Shown here in pieces: positions 15,037 to 24,464 of a DNA stretch of 64,000 nucleotides; within the stretch, counting starts at the first letter, position 1; each line of letters begins with the position of its first letter. The stretch is from Brumimicrobium glaciale (GTDB lineage Bacteria > Bacteroidota > Bacteroidia > Flavobacteriales_D > Crocinitomicaceae): contig NZ_SETE01000001.1 in assembly GCF_004152935.1 (NCBI RefSeq), positions 62,001-126,000 on the forward strand. The letters run 5' to 3'. Made by a program: the position numbers and the translations under genes. The notes below the pieces were generated by a model, which searched no databases, was not told where the DNA came from, and saw only the letters and a list, made by a program, of their open reading frames with translations.

Positions 15037-17187
15037 TTAGTTCATTTTAAATGGCGTTGAAATGGTAATGCTTGTTCCCGTTTCATTCTCTTTGTCCAAA
15101 TCTTCAATTTTCAGAGATCCCTTAATTTTGTATTTCTCATTAAGTAAAGAGATTCTTCCTTTCGTTAATTCGATAGCCATACTGCGGTGATTTTCTGAAT
15201 CAGCAGATTTCTTCTTTTTAATGGCCGCCTTTCTTCCAACACCATTGTCTTCTATGATAAATATAAATAAATTTCCGACAATTTCACATTTTATTCGGAT
15301 GAGTCCATTTTCCACATTATCTAAATCTCCATGTTCAATTGCATTTTCAATAAATGGTTGAACCATCATTGGTGGAATAGCAATTCTTGAATGATCTTCA
15401 TTTATATTGTCTTCAATTATGAATTCAAATCGGTCTTCAAAACGCATCTTTTGAATCACTAAATAACGATTGATGATTTCTAATTCTTTGTCTAAGCTAA
15501 TGAATTCTTTGGCGTTGTTTTCAAGGATTAATCGCATCAATTTTGAGAAATGGATCAAGAATTTTGAAGAGTTAACAATATCTTCGTCATAGATATAGCT
15601 TTGAATTACAGACATTGCGTTGAAGATGAAATGTGGATTCATTTGCGAACGTAAAAGTGTCTGTTGAAGCTCAATTTCCTTTTGTTTTTTCTTAAGTTGT
15701 TCTTGTCTATTTCTGTTTCTAATATTGATGTAAATTGCTACGAAAAGACCTAATGAAATCAAAAGTATTATAATTATTAAGCGATTTTGCTGCTTTGAAT
15801 TCTCCAGTTTATTCTGAACTAACAAGCGCTGAGAAAGCTCTTCTTCAAGGGCTTTTTCTTGTTCTATAATTTTACGTTCCTTTTGTTCAGATTTAAAAAG
15901 TTCACTTAATTCAGCAACTTTTTGCGCTGTTTCTTGCTTGTGAATACTATCACTAAAATTAATATACCTTTTGAAATATTCATTCGCTTGGCTATAATTA
16001 CCTTGTTCAACTTTTATATGAGCAAATTGTAAATATGCTTTGTTCAATGGGATTACATGGTTTTTTGCTTCCCAATAAGCTATGGCTTTCTTTATGTTTA
16101 CTTCGGCTTGATATAATTCATTTTTCTTGAGAAATAGCTGAGATATTAAATAGAAAAGCTCACCTTTTTCAACTCTGCCATCGTTTTCTTTTGAAAATTC
16201 AAGGCTTAATTCATAATTTTTCTCCGCTAATTCTGTATCGCCATTATCAAAATAAGCCTTTCCAATATTTTTGTGGACATTCGCAAGACCTTCGCTGTTG
16301 TTGATGTTATAGAACTTAATCAATGATTTTTGGTAATATTGAATACTCTTATTTAATTTGTTTTGTGTATTGTATAGTTCCCCTAAATAATTAAAAAGTT
16401 GACCTGAAATAAAATCAATATTTAATCCTGTAGCAAGTTCCTGGGCTTCCAAAAATGATTCTTCTGCTTTTTTGAAGTCACTCAATTTATATTGGATATT
16501 CCCAATGTTTATCAAGTGACTAATTATGTTGGCTGTAAGATTGTTTTCCTTGGAAAAAGAAATTCCTTTCTGGTGATTAATAATGGCCTCTTCAAAGTCC
16601 TCTTTGTCTAAATGAATTAAAGAATTGATATCGTAAATAAAAGAAGCTACTGTTTTTAGCGGACTTAGTTTGGCATATTTAATTGAAGAATTATAGTATT
16701 TTGATTGCGAATTTCTATCTATTCCTTCAACACAAGTTGATATGGCGTAGAATAAACTTTTACGCATTGGATCATCATAATCTTTTAAATTCCTTTTGAT
16801 TTCTTCGTAATCTTCTTTGGAAATACTTTCTTTTTTTGCGCATTTCAACATCCCTTTTACTAAAAGAAGATCTGCTTTATTTAATTGATATTTAGAAAAA
16901 TCTGGGGATCTCAATGAACCACTCAATCGGGAATTGTTGAAATAGGTAATTAATAAAGCAATTTTCCCGTTGTCAGACAAACTAGAAATGTATTTGTTCC
17001 TCTTATTAATAACCGAATCGCAAGCCAGTGTGTTGATTTGACTTAAATGCCTAACCCATTCTAAATAATGTTTTTCTTTTTCTTCATTCGATGCTGAATT
17101 TTCGATTTTTTGGACATAATTAATTTCATTCTCTGAATAAACAGAGAATGATACCAAAACCATGAGAAACGAAAGAATAAGCTTCAT
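15037..17187 (-). CDS. TPR sensor histidine kinase (LytS/His_kinase type)
   Basis: A 716-residue kinase. Domain order: signal peptide (1-18), a periplasmic region of tetratricopeptide repeats (about 100-410; e.g. ANVHKNIGKAYFDNGDTELA, GELFYLISQLFLKKNELYQA), a coiled coil (about 415-465), one membrane helix (about 470-488; RLIIIILLISLGLFVAIYI), a second short coiled coil, then the His_kinase domain with His519 in LRSQMNPHFIFNAM and the ATP-binding DNGVGRKAA box. This layout is common in Bacteroidota with LytTR partners. The stop is followed 14 nt later by its regulator. The signal sensed by the TPR part is unknown. Confidence 0.92.
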   Translation of the reverse strand: MKLILSFLMVLVSFSVYSENEINYVQKIENSASNEEKEKHYLEWVRHLSQINTLACDSVINKRNKYISSLSDNGKIALLITYFNNSRLSGSLRSPDFSKYQLNKADLLLVKGMLKCAKKESISKEDYEEIKRNLKDYDDPMRKSLFYAISTCVEGIDRNSQSKYYNSSIKYAKLSPLKTVASFIYDINSLIHLDKEDFEEAIINHQKGISFSKENNLTANIISHLINIGNIQYKLSDFKKAEESFLEAQELATGLNIDFISGQLFNYLGELYNTQNKLNKSIQYYQKSLIKFYNINNSEGLANVHKNIGKAYFDNGDTELAEKNYELSLEFSKENDGRVEKGELFYLISQLFLKKNELYQAEVNIKKAIAYWEAKNHVIPLNKAYLQFAHIKVEQGNYSQANEYFKRYINFSDSIHKQETAQKVAELSELFKSEQKERKIIEQEKALEEELSQRLLVQNKLENSKQQNRLIIIILLISLGLFVAIYINIRNRNRQEQLKKKQKEIELQQTLLRSQMNPHFIFNAMSVIQSYIYDEDIVNSSKFLIHFSKLMRLILENNAKEFISLDKELEIINRYLVIQKMRFEDRFEFIIEDNINEDHSRIAIPPMMVQPFIENAIEHGDLDNVENGLIRIKCEIVGNLFIFIIEDNGVGRKAAIKKKKSADSENHRSMAIELTKGRISLLNEKYKIKGSLKIEDLDKENETGTSITISTPFKMN

Positions 17188-17357
17188 AAACTTAGTATAT
17201 TTCCAATAAAACGAAATTTAGGAAAATATTTTCATACACTTTATCATTTTGGATATTATTTAAGTGCTATATCACACTTCTATTAAATTAGGAGCTTGTT
17301 TTTGTAATTCTTTCACATCACCAAATGTAAATTCCAATCTTCCAATTGAAAAATAAT

Positions 17358-17365
17358 TACTTTTG
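17358..17365 (+). promoter_or_regulatory. asd promoter -7 box TACTTTTG
   Basis: Exact match to the Bacteroidota -7 consensus TAnnTTTG, 14 nt before the asd start codon, implying a leader of only about ten bases. No clear -33 TTTG at 19-nt spacing. Confidence 0.55.
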
Positions 17366-17379
17366 TAAAAACAGAAAAT

Positions 17380-18381
17380 ATGAAGCTTGCAATTGTTGGG
17401 GTAACAGGAATGGTGGGACAAGAAATGCTAAAAGTATTGGCAGAAATGAGTCTTCCGATTACAGAATTAATTCCAGTAGCATCTAAAAATTCGGCTGGAA
17501 CGAAAATCCTTTTTGGAGGTCAGGAACATACAGTTGTTGATCTGGAAGAAGCCTTAAACATGAAGCCTGATGTTGCATTATTTTCTGCAGGTGGAGATAT
17601 TTCCTTAGAATGGGCACCAAAATTTGCAGCAAATGGCTGTCGCGTAATCGATAATTCTTCTGCTTTTAGAATGGATGACGACAAGAAGTTAATTATTCCA
17701 GAGATCAATGGAGATGATTTAACGGAAAATGATTTCATTATTGCTAATCCAAACTGTTCAACAGTTCAAATGTTGATTGCCTTAGCGCCATTGCATAAAT
17801 TATATACCATAAAAAGAGTTGTAGTTTCGACTTATCAATCCATTTCTGGAACGGGTGCGAAAGCCGTTAAACAAATGGAAAATGAGCGCCTAGGAATAAA
17901 AGGAGAAATGGTTTATCCTTATGCTATTGATCAAAACGTATTGCCGCATTGCGATGATTTCCTAGAAAATGGTTACACCAAAGAAGAAATGAAATTGGTG
18001 AACGAAACCCATAAAATATTAGACCCAAATATTGGCGTTACAGCAACTGCAGTAAGAGTTCCAGTTCAAGGTGGACACTCAGAAGCTATCAACGTGAGTT
18101 TCGAAAGAGATTTTGATTTGGCTTTTATTCGTAAAGCTTACCACAATAATCCAGCGATTCATTTACAAGACAATCCGGAAACAAATACATATCCAATGCC
18201 TCTTTTTGCAAAAGGTAGAAATGAAGTTTTCATTGGTCGATTACGAAGAGATGAAAGTCAAGAAAATACACTGAACATGTGGGTTGTTGCCGATAATTTG
18301 AGAAAAGGAGCAGCTACGAATTCAGTTCAGATTGTACAAAAAATGATTGAGAAGAAGATAATTAAGATTGGGACGTTTTAG
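17380..18381 (+). CDS. asd: Aspartate-semialdehyde dehydrogenase
   Basis: Cytoplasmic NADPH enzyme that reduces aspartyl phosphate to aspartate semialdehyde, the branch point to lysine/diaminopimelate, threonine and methionine. Seen in 333 residues: the N-terminal dinucleotide loop GVTGMVGQ (7-14), the catalytic NPNCSTVQ with Cys126, STYQSISGTGAKA, and VRVPVQGGHSEAINV with the active-site His. Length is normal. The gene stands alone; its TAG stop merges with a palindromic repeat. Confidence 0.96.
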   Translation: MKLAIVGVTGMVGQEMLKVLAEMSLPITELIPVASKNSAGTKILFGGQEHTVVDLEEALNMKPDVALFSAGGDISLEWAPKFAANGCRVIDNSSAFRMDDDKKLIIPEINGDDLTENDFIIANPNCSTVQMLIALAPLHKLYTIKRVVVSTYQSISGTGAKAVKQMENERLGIKGEMVYPYAIDQNVLPHCDDFLENGYTKEEMKLVNETHKILDPNIGVTATAVRVPVQGGHSEAINVSFERDFDLAFIRKAYHNNPAIHLQDNPETNTYPMPLFAKGRNEVFIGRLRRDESQENTLNMWVVADNLRKGAATNSVQIVQKMIEKKIIKIGTF

Positions 18382-18442
18382 TAGGGGCGGTTGTAAGGGC
18401 GGTTTGCAACCGCCCCCAACCCGCTCCTACAACCGCCTCTAC
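18381..18442. repeat. Nested palindromic GTAGGGGCGGTTG element after asd
   Basis: Outer arms GTAGGGGCGGTTGTA (18381-18395) and TACAACCGCCTCTAC (18428-18442) pair with one mismatch; inside is GGGCGGTT / AACCGCCC around TGC. The outer edge GTAGAGGCG links it to the palindromes at 10165 and 33975. It overlaps the asd stop codon and lies 26 bases before the next gene. Confidence 0.85.
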
Positions 18443-18468
18443 AAAACATACAACAACACCAAAAAACC

Positions 18469-21324
18469 ATGACATATTTCATCGATCGCATTGCACAATA
18501 TATTTTCGAAGAACAAATTCCATTAGAACACCTAACAATCGTTCTTCCTTCTCAACGAGCGAAAAAATATTTGCAACGGTCTTTGTTTAAAGCTTATGGA
18601 AAGCCGATTTTTTCTCCGAAGATCATTACGATGAACCGATGGGTGCAGGAATTATCACCTTTGCCGATTATTGAACCAACTAGAGCGCTTTTTAAGTTGT
18701 ATGATGTGCATTTGAAAGTCGATAAAGAAGAACCTCAAACTTTGGATGAGTTTTTTAAATGGGGAAAAACTTTATTGAGCGATTTCGATGAAATGGATCG
18801 CTATCTCATCGACAGTAAAGATTTATTTAGGAATTTAGCGGACATAAAAGACATAGAAAACTGGAGTTTTGATAGCGAAGAACAGCTGACAGAAGGTCAA
18901 TTGCGTTTTATGCGTTTCTGGGATTTATTGGCAGATTATCACAAACATTTCAACGAAAGACTGAAAAAAGATGGCGAGTGCTACATGGGAATGGCGTACA
19001 GAAATTTAGCCACAAACATTGACCTAGCTTTTGAAGAAGACAAAGAAACCCGATTCATTTTTGCTGGATTTAATGCGCTTTCTCCTGCTGAGATTTCAAT
19101 TATGAAACAATTGAAAAACATGGGAAGAGCAGATGTTTTTGTTGATGCAGATGAATATTATCTCAACGATAAAAACCATGAAGCCGGACGATTTATCCGT
19201 GATTTATTCAGCGAATTAAAGGTCAAAGAATTGGATTTCGTTGTGGATAAAATTGGAACAGAAAAGAAGGTTTTCAATATTATCAATTGTGCGCAACCGA
19301 CTGGACAAGCAAAAGTGAGCGCGACGATTTTAAATGATCAAATTCCACACGACGAATTATCGGACACATTACTTTTATTAGCAGATGAAAAGTTAGTTGT
19401 TCCAGTAATGAAAAACATTCCAAAAAACGTAGAACAAACCAACATCACTTTAGGATTGCCATTGAAAAACACTGCGATTAAATCTTGGGTGGACATGTTG
19501 TTTACTGTTCAGGAACATTTTCAGCAGTTTAATTCAAAACAGATTTACCACAAAGATTTCGTTCGATTTATCAAACATCCATTCATCACAGGATTTTGTA
19601 ATAAAGCAGAAATGCAAGCCATTACGAAGGTAGAACAAAAGATTTTGAGCAATAACTGGACATTTATTTATCCAAAACAATTAGAATTAGGTGAACGTAT
19701 TTCCAAATTGATTGCACTGTTTTTCACGCCTTGGAAAAGTTCAGATAAGGAATATTCACTTGAACAAATTAGAACATTAAATCAAACGATATATCAAGGA
19801 CTCGATAATGACGAAAATGCGATAGAAAGATCAATTTTGTATCATTTTGACCGTTCTTTGGTCAAATTAGAGTCGGTTTTGGCAGAATTTAAGCCAGATT
19901 TACGTTTGGGGACTTTCAAATCTTTGTTTAATCAACATTGGATCAATGAAAGCATTGCTTATTACGGAAATCCACTTGATGGACTACAGGTGATGGGGTT
20001 GTTGGAAACCCGATTGATTGATTTCAAAAACATGATTGTCGTAGGATTAAATGACGGAAGTATGCCGCCAACGAATCCAGTTCAGACAATTATTCCAATG
20101 GATTTAAGGAAATACCACAATTTACCAACGCCTAGGGAGAAACAAGGTCTTTTTGCACATCACTTTTATCGTTTGTTACACCAAGTAGAAAACTGCTGGA
20201 TTACTTTCTCATCGGCGGATAGAGACATGGGAGGTGTGGATGAACCTTCACGTTACATCATGCAATTGCAGTTAGAACTTTCACGTGTAAATCCGTTGAT
20301 TGAGTTCAATACTTCTGATTATACAATTTCCAACGAAGAGGAAGAAAGCGAAGGATTAACTGTGCCGAAAACAGATGCTGTTCTCAAGCGTTTAGATGAA
20401 TATTTCGGTCGACGTACTTCAGCGTCTGCAATGAAAACAGCTTTGAGTTGTCCATTAGATTTCTATTACAAATACCTACTTGGTTTTGGGGAGGAAGATA
20501 AAGTTGAAGAAGAGATCGAAGCGAGCACTTTTGGGAATTTCATTCACAATACATTAGAGGCATTGTATGGTGATTTCGCTCAATTGGACAAGGAAGGAAA
20601 CAAAAGAGAACACCACAAATCATTATCGGTTGTTGATATAGATAACATGATTAAGAAGCAAGGTGCGGTAATGAAACAGCACTTTTATGAGTTTTTTAAT
20701 CTGGAAGCAGATCAAAACTTAGAAGGAAAGAATTACCTAAGTTTAGAAATTGCCCAACATTTAACGGAACGCTTTTTACAGAAAGAGAAGAAGAGTTTAA
20801 AAGACCACAAAGGACATATGTTTATTGTGAGTTTAGAGATGGAATTGACCAAAACTTTAAAACTCAACATTCACGGAAAAGAAAAAGAAGTCAATTTTAT
20901 CGGATTTATTGATAGGGTCGATGATTTTGAAGGTAAAAAACGAATTATTGATTATAAATCGGGGAAATGTACCGAAAACGATGTGAGATTGACAAAAGCT
21001 TCCTCAAAAGCCAAAGCCGAAGAAGATGTCGTATTTGAATTCATCAAAAAACTAAAAAGCAGTAAATATGTTTTCCAAATGTTGGTCTACAATATGTTAT
21101 TCCATGAGAAATTCGGTGAATATCCAGATAAAGTTGGAATTATCTCCATGGTGAACTTGAATGATGGTCCGTTTTATTTGGATAATCAATTGACTGAAAC
21201 AACTGAAGAATTGATGGATTTATTCGAGAAGGCGTTGACGCAAATTGTGAGTGATTTGTATGATGGAGCGGTAGATTTTGAGCATGATGTGAAGAGTTTG
21301 TATTGTGATTATTGTGAAGGGTAA
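18469..21324 (+). CDS. AddB-like PD-(D/E)XK nuclease / inactive helicase
   Basis: A 951-residue protein resembling the AddB subunit of AddAB-type recombination machines, which process double-strand ends for RecA. Seen: an N-terminal helicase-like half (IVLPSQRAKKYLQRSLF) that lacks a Walker A GxxGxGK, hence 'inactivated helicase', and a C-terminal nuclease domain (about 640-951) with CPLDFYYKYLLGF, FGNFIHNTLEALYG, the catalytic IDYKSGKC preceded by FIDRVDDF, and a terminal YCDYC. The single Cys in CPLDF plus those at the end recall the iron-sulfur cluster of AddB. The AddA partner is not in this window. Confidence 0.85.
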   Translation: MTYFIDRIAQYIFEEQIPLEHLTIVLPSQRAKKYLQRSLFKAYGKPIFSPKIITMNRWVQELSPLPIIEPTRALFKLYDVHLKVDKEEPQTLDEFFKWGKTLLSDFDEMDRYLIDSKDLFRNLADIKDIENWSFDSEEQLTEGQLRFMRFWDLLADYHKHFNERLKKDGECYMGMAYRNLATNIDLAFEEDKETRFIFAGFNALSPAEISIMKQLKNMGRADVFVDADEYYLNDKNHEAGRFIRDLFSELKVKELDFVVDKIGTEKKVFNIINCAQPTGQAKVSATILNDQIPHDELSDTLLLLADEKLVVPVMKNIPKNVEQTNITLGLPLKNTAIKSWVDMLFTVQEHFQQFNSKQIYHKDFVRFIKHPFITGFCNKAEMQAITKVEQKILSNNWTFIYPKQLELGERISKLIALFFTPWKSSDKEYSLEQIRTLNQTIYQGLDNDENAIERSILYHFDRSLVKLESVLAEFKPDLRLGTFKSLFNQHWINESIAYYGNPLDGLQVMGLLETRLIDFKNMIVVGLNDGSMPPTNPVQTIIPMDLRKYHNLPTPREKQGLFAHHFYRLLHQVENCWITFSSADRDMGGVDEPSRYIMQLQLELSRVNPLIEFNTSDYTISNEEEESEGLTVPKTDAVLKRLDEYFGRRTSASAMKTALSCPLDFYYKYLLGFGEEDKVEEEIEASTFGNFIHNTLEALYGDFAQLDKEGNKREHHKSLSVVDIDNMIKKQGAVMKQHFYEFFNLEADQNLEGKNYLSLEIAQHLTERFLQKEKKSLKDHKGHMFIVSLEMELTKTLKLNIHGKEKEVNFIGFIDRVDDFEGKKRIIDYKSGKCTENDVRLTKASSKAKAEEDVVFEFIKKLKSSKYVFQMLVYNMLFHEKFGEYPDKVGIISMVNLNDGPFYLDNQLTETTEELMDLFEKALTQIVSDLYDGAVDFEHDVKSLYCDYCEG

Positions 21325-21442
21325 AAGTTTGGAGGGAGAGATTTCTAGGAAGAGGATTTAAGGAGAGGGAAGGATGAAAGGAGTGAAATGAAATCAAGAT
21401 TCACTTAAAGTGGAACTATTTGTTTTTGTTGAAGAGGCCCAT

Positions 21443-22240
21443 TCACCTTAACCCCTTCAAATCCCCATACTCCGCATCAAGCTCAATCCCAAATTCTTTC
21501 CTAATAACATCCAAACATGAGGAATCATCTTTCAGTGTGATAAGTTCTTCCTTTCCATTAATTACCTTTTTCAACTTGTTGTGATACAAACTAATCATAC
21601 CATTTTCTATTGGAAGAGCGGCAATTCTTGCATTGGTGAAAAATGAATCTGGATGGGTTGAGGTATAGTGATTACCTAATTTAATGTCGATATCAAAAAC
21701 AGGGTTTAAGTCAAAACTATATAGGTTTTTCCAGTGTCCATTTGGATTGTTCTGAAGGATGTAAGCAAATACTTCATCTTTTATTAATCTGTAGGTTTGC
21801 TTTTGGAATGAAATGGGTTCATTGTATATAAGTGGTATGGGAATAAGTGGCGCTTCAGCTCCGAATCCTAAATCTACTATCCAACTTTTGCCATCAATAG
21901 TTACCAAAGTCGTTTGATGTGTTCTACCGGTTACCTCTCTAGAAAGATGGACCCTTCCCAATAGTGGACGCGCATCAAATCCGAACGCTTTGAGTGCCAT
22001 TAAAAGCAGTCCGTTTAATTCAAAACAATATCCTCCTCGCTTATGCTTGACCAGTTTTTGAAATATCGATTTTGGATCAATACGAATGTTTCTTCCCAAA
22101 CAAATATCAAAGTTTTCAAAAGGAATTGATAAATGTTGAGCACGGTGAATTGACTTCAAACTTTCGAAGTCGACAGAAACTTCCCCATCGAAATTTATAC
22201 GCTTTAAATACTCTTCCCTATTAAAAGTAAAATCACTCAT
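21443..22240 (-). CDS. Arylamine N-acetyltransferase
   Basis: A 265-residue cytoplasmic NAT that transfers acetyl (or other acyl) from CoA to aromatic amines and hydrazines. Seen: the catalytic triad Cys72 (RGGYCFELN), His108 (TGRTHQTTLV) and Asp123 (WIVDLGFG) and the PFENFDI N-terminal motif. Length fits the family (about 260-280). The first 29 codons, leader and promoter have been tandemly duplicated (219-bp unit, 22153-22599); this copy remains intact and is the one joined to the rest of the gene. Physiological substrate unknown. Confidence 0.93.
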   Translation of the reverse strand: MSDFTFNREEYLKRINFDGEVSVDFESLKSIHRAQHLSIPFENFDICLGRNIRIDPKSIFQKLVKHKRGGYCFELNGLLLMALKAFGFDARPLLGRVHLSREVTGRTHQTTLVTIDGKSWIVDLGFGAEAPLIPIPLIYNEPISFQKQTYRLIKDEVFAYILQNNPNGHWKNLYSFDLNPVFDIDIKLGNHYTSTHPDSFFTNARIAALPIENGMISLYHNKLKKVINGKEELITLKDDSSCLDVIRKEFGIELDAEYGDLKGLR

Positions 22241-22252
22241 TTTAAGCTTTGA

Positions 22253-22459
22253 TTAATTGCAATAACAATTTGATTTACAAAATGATTTATATTCTGCTAA
22301 ATAGCTATCCAAATATAAGGCTTTCCGCCGAAGAAGAAACTTTTGAAAGTCAGTCTTTGTCGCCAAAAAACACTTCAAACTTTCGAAGTCGACAGAAACT
22401 TCCCCATCGAAATTTATACGCTTTAAATACTCTTCCCTATTAAAAGTAAAATCACTCAT
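22253..22459 (-). pseudogene. Truncated NAT start made by the duplication
   Basis: The upstream copy keeps the NAT start codon (22459) and encodes the same first 29 residues (MSDFTFNREEYLKRINF...ESLK), then runs into duplicated leader sequence and ends after 68 residues. It stops 12 nt before the true NAT start. A base change in this copy also creates an extra in-frame ATG at 22468. If translated it would give a non-functional peptide. Confidence 0.75.
22310..22339 (-). promoter_or_regulatory. NAT promoter (proximal copy)
   Basis: On the minus strand TTTC (22339-22336), 18 nt, then TATATTTG (22317-22310): a near-match to TTTG-N19-TAnnTTTG, about 70 bases before the NAT ATG. Confidence 0.5.
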
Positions 22460-22528
22460 TTTAAGCATTGATTAATTGCAATAACATTTTGATTTACAAA
22501 ATGATTTATATTCTGCTAAATAGCTATC

Positions 22529-22558
22529 CAAATATAAGGCTTTCAGCCGAAGAAGAAA
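22529..22558 (-). promoter_or_regulatory. NAT promoter (duplicated distal copy)
   Basis: Same elements as at 22310-22339, displaced by 219 bp; it would transcribe the truncated start and then the real gene. Confidence 0.5.
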
Positions 22559-22675
22559 CTTTTGAAAGTCAGTCTTTGTCGCCAAAAAACACTTCAAACA
22601 CCGCTACTATAATAGCATTATTAACAATTTAAAGCCAATATCGCCACCCTGATAGCGATTGATCAATCCAAACTC

Positions 22676-23167
22676 CTAAATTTTAAGCACCATCCAAACA
22701 TCACAAGCAAAATGTCCAGAATCTCCCAAGGGTTTTTCTACTCTTTCAAATCCTATTTTTTCGTATAAAACTATCGCTTCTTTTAGACTAGGAAATGACT
22801 CAAGATATAAATGTGTATAGCCTTGCTCCTTTGCATAAGCGATACTTTTGTCCATGAGTTGTTTGCCAATCCCTTTTCCACGGTATTCACTTTTGAGATA
22901 AATCTTCACTAATTCGGCATAGCCTTCAGGTAGATTCTTAGTTGGATAAATCCCACATCCTCCGATTGATTTCCCTTCTAATTCAGCGATAAAATATCCG
23001 CTTTTTGGAGCTCTAGAAAAGGTTTCGTAGAGTTCATCTGTTGTTGGGTCGGTGTAAACTGTTCCTGGTTTTGCTTCGTTGTATTCTTCCAAGGCCGTGC
23101 GAATGATTTTCGCGATAAGTGGATTGTCTTGAGGTTGGATTGGACGGATGAGCATGTTGTTTTTCAT
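22676..23167 (-). CDS. GNAT family N-acetyltransferase
   Basis: A 163-residue acetyl-CoA-dependent transferase. Seen: the acceptor-side N-terminus IRPIQPQDNPLIAKII, a beta-bulge strand ELVKIYLKSEYRG, the pyrophosphate-binding loop YRGKGIGKQLM (Q/RxxGxG/A) and the late motif LYEKIGFERVEKPLG. The ATG at 23167 and the alternative five codons later are both possible. The substrate (small molecule, peptide or protein terminus) cannot be told. It is a single gene, codirectional with NAT. Confidence 0.88.
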   Translation of the reverse strand: MKNNMLIRPIQPQDNPLIAKIIRTALEEYNEAKPGTVYTDPTTDELYETFSRAPKSGYFIAELEGKSIGGCGIYPTKNLPEGYAELVKIYLKSEYRGKGIGKQLMDKSIAYAKEQGYTHLYLESFPSLKEAIVLYEKIGFERVEKPLGDSGHFACDVWMVLKI

Positions 23168-23223
23168 TATTGGATGTTTGGAGATGTAAAGTTAGTTTAA
23201 TTGAATGAAGATAGAAAAAGAAA

Positions 23224-23370
23224 AATGACGCAAAGTTTCGCAGAGGGGCAGAGATTCGCAGAGGTAAGAAGCAAAAAGAGGAAAAGAAGAATTATGTAAA
23301 GTTCCGCGTTCCATCATCCCTATCGCGCATCCTATCAATTCGTAATTCGTAATTGATTATTCGTAATTTG
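23224..23370. repeat. Two repeat types before the enoyl-CoA hydratase gene
   Basis: 23224-23270 is 'GACGCAAAGTTTCGCAGAGGGGCAGAGATTCGCAGAGG' (family of 1838-1950); 23304-23318 contains CCGCGTTCCATC as at 10361; 23336-23370 is (ATTCGTAATT)n as at 1967-2000. Confidence 0.6.
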
Positions 23371-23405
23371 ATTACGATTTCTTATTTTAGCACAAAACAA
23401 AAGAA

Positions 23406-24182
23406 ATGAGTTACGAAAATATAACGACAGAACAAAAAGAGCGTGTTCACTACATTACGGTGAATCGCCCGAAGCAAATGAATGCATTGAACAAAGCCAC
23501 AATTCAGGAATTGCACGAAGCTTTTAAAGCAGCAAATGAAGATGAAGGAACGCGTGCAATTATCTTGACTGGAAGTGGTGAAAAAGCTTTCGTTGCAGGT
23601 GCTGACATTAAAGAATTTGCTGATTTTGGAACTTCTGATGGTAAAGCATTAGCTGCACAAGGTCAAAAGAAATTATTTGATTTTATTGAGAATCTTTCTA
23701 AGCCAGTTATTGCAGCTATAAACGGTTTCGCGCTAGGTGGTGGATTAGAATTAGCAATGGCTTCTCATATTCGCATCGCATCTCATAATGCAAAATTAGG
23801 CTTGCCAGAAGTTTCTTTGGGTGTAATTCCAGGATATGGTGGAACGCAGCGTTTGTCACAATTGGTTGGTCGTGGAAAAGCAATGGAAATGATTACAACC
23901 GCGGGAATGATTTCTGCGGACGATGCATACGAATCTGGATTAGTGAATCATGTTGTAGCGCAAGATGAATTGATGGCTTTGGCCGAGAAAATTGCAAGTA
24001 AAATTTGTAACAACTCTGGAAATGCGATTAAATCGGCAATGAAAGCTGTGAATGCAAATTATACAGATGGTGTTGATGGTTTTGCAGTTGAGATTGCAGA
24101 ATTTGGAAATTGCTTTGGAACGGAAGAGTTTGTTGAAGGAACTACTGCATTTGTTGAAAAGAGAAAACCATCGTTTAAATAG
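23406..24182 (+). CDS. Enoyl-CoA hydratase/isomerase family protein
   Basis: A 258-residue crotonase-fold enzyme that hydrates trans-2-enoyl-CoA to 3-hydroxyacyl-CoA, in fatty acid oxidation or butanoate metabolism. Seen: the oxyanion-hole segments AFVAGADIKEF and ALGGGLELAMA, both catalytic glutamates in GGLELA and LPEVSLGVIPGYGGTQRL, and the C-terminal trimerisation helix ending FVEKRKPSF. Length is typical of short-chain enoyl-CoA hydratases. Single gene with its own terminator. Confidence 0.93.
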   Translation: MSYENITTEQKERVHYITVNRPKQMNALNKATIQELHEAFKAANEDEGTRAIILTGSGEKAFVAGADIKEFADFGTSDGKALAAQGQKKLFDFIENLSKPVIAAINGFALGGGLELAMASHIRIASHNAKLGLPEVSLGVIPGYGGTQRLSQLVGRGKAMEMITTAGMISADDAYESGLVNHVVAQDELMALAEKIASKICNNSGNAIKSAMKAVNANYTDGVDGFAVEIAEFGNCFGTEEFVEGTTAFVEKRKPSFK

Positions 24183-24237
24183 TTTTTGTTTATAAAGCCA
24201 ATAACGGCGTTACACTTCATTAAAAATAAATCTTCAA

Positions 24238-24268
24238 AATGCCAGCGTTTTACGTTGGCATTTTTTGT
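24238..24268 (+). terminator. Terminator of the enoyl-CoA hydratase gene
   Basis: Stem AATGCCAGCG / CGTTGGCATT (one G-T pair) with a TTTTA loop, then T6. Confidence 0.85.
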
Positions 24269-24464
24269 TCTATAATTAAAACTTAAATTTGATTAAAATT
24301 AATGCCTTTTCCTTATTGCTCAACCAAAACAGCAATATCTTAACAAAACTGCTTTCTTAATAAAGCAAAAGTCATATTTCATAACTCACAAAAAACACAA
24401 ATCAACCTCCACATAATCTCATTTTCAAAGAATCCATTTAACTTAGCGCTCTGATTAAGAATAA

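Larger units (their letters stand above)
22153..22599. repeat. 219-bp tandem duplication over the NAT start
   Basis: Copy 1 (22153-22371) and copy 2 (22372-22590) differ at only a handful of positions, e.g. AAGCTTTG/AAGCATTG, AACAATTTG/AACATTTTG and TTTCCGCC/TTTCAGCC. Each starts with ACTTCAAAC, and a third ACTTCAAAC closes the array at 22591-22599, the microhomology expected at a duplication junction. 22600-22675 shows nothing else. Confidence 0.97.

Noticed and set aside
22249-22443. 64-codon plus-strand open frame across the NAT duplication
   Set aside because: Antisense to the duplicated leader and start; no start context, no protein-like composition.
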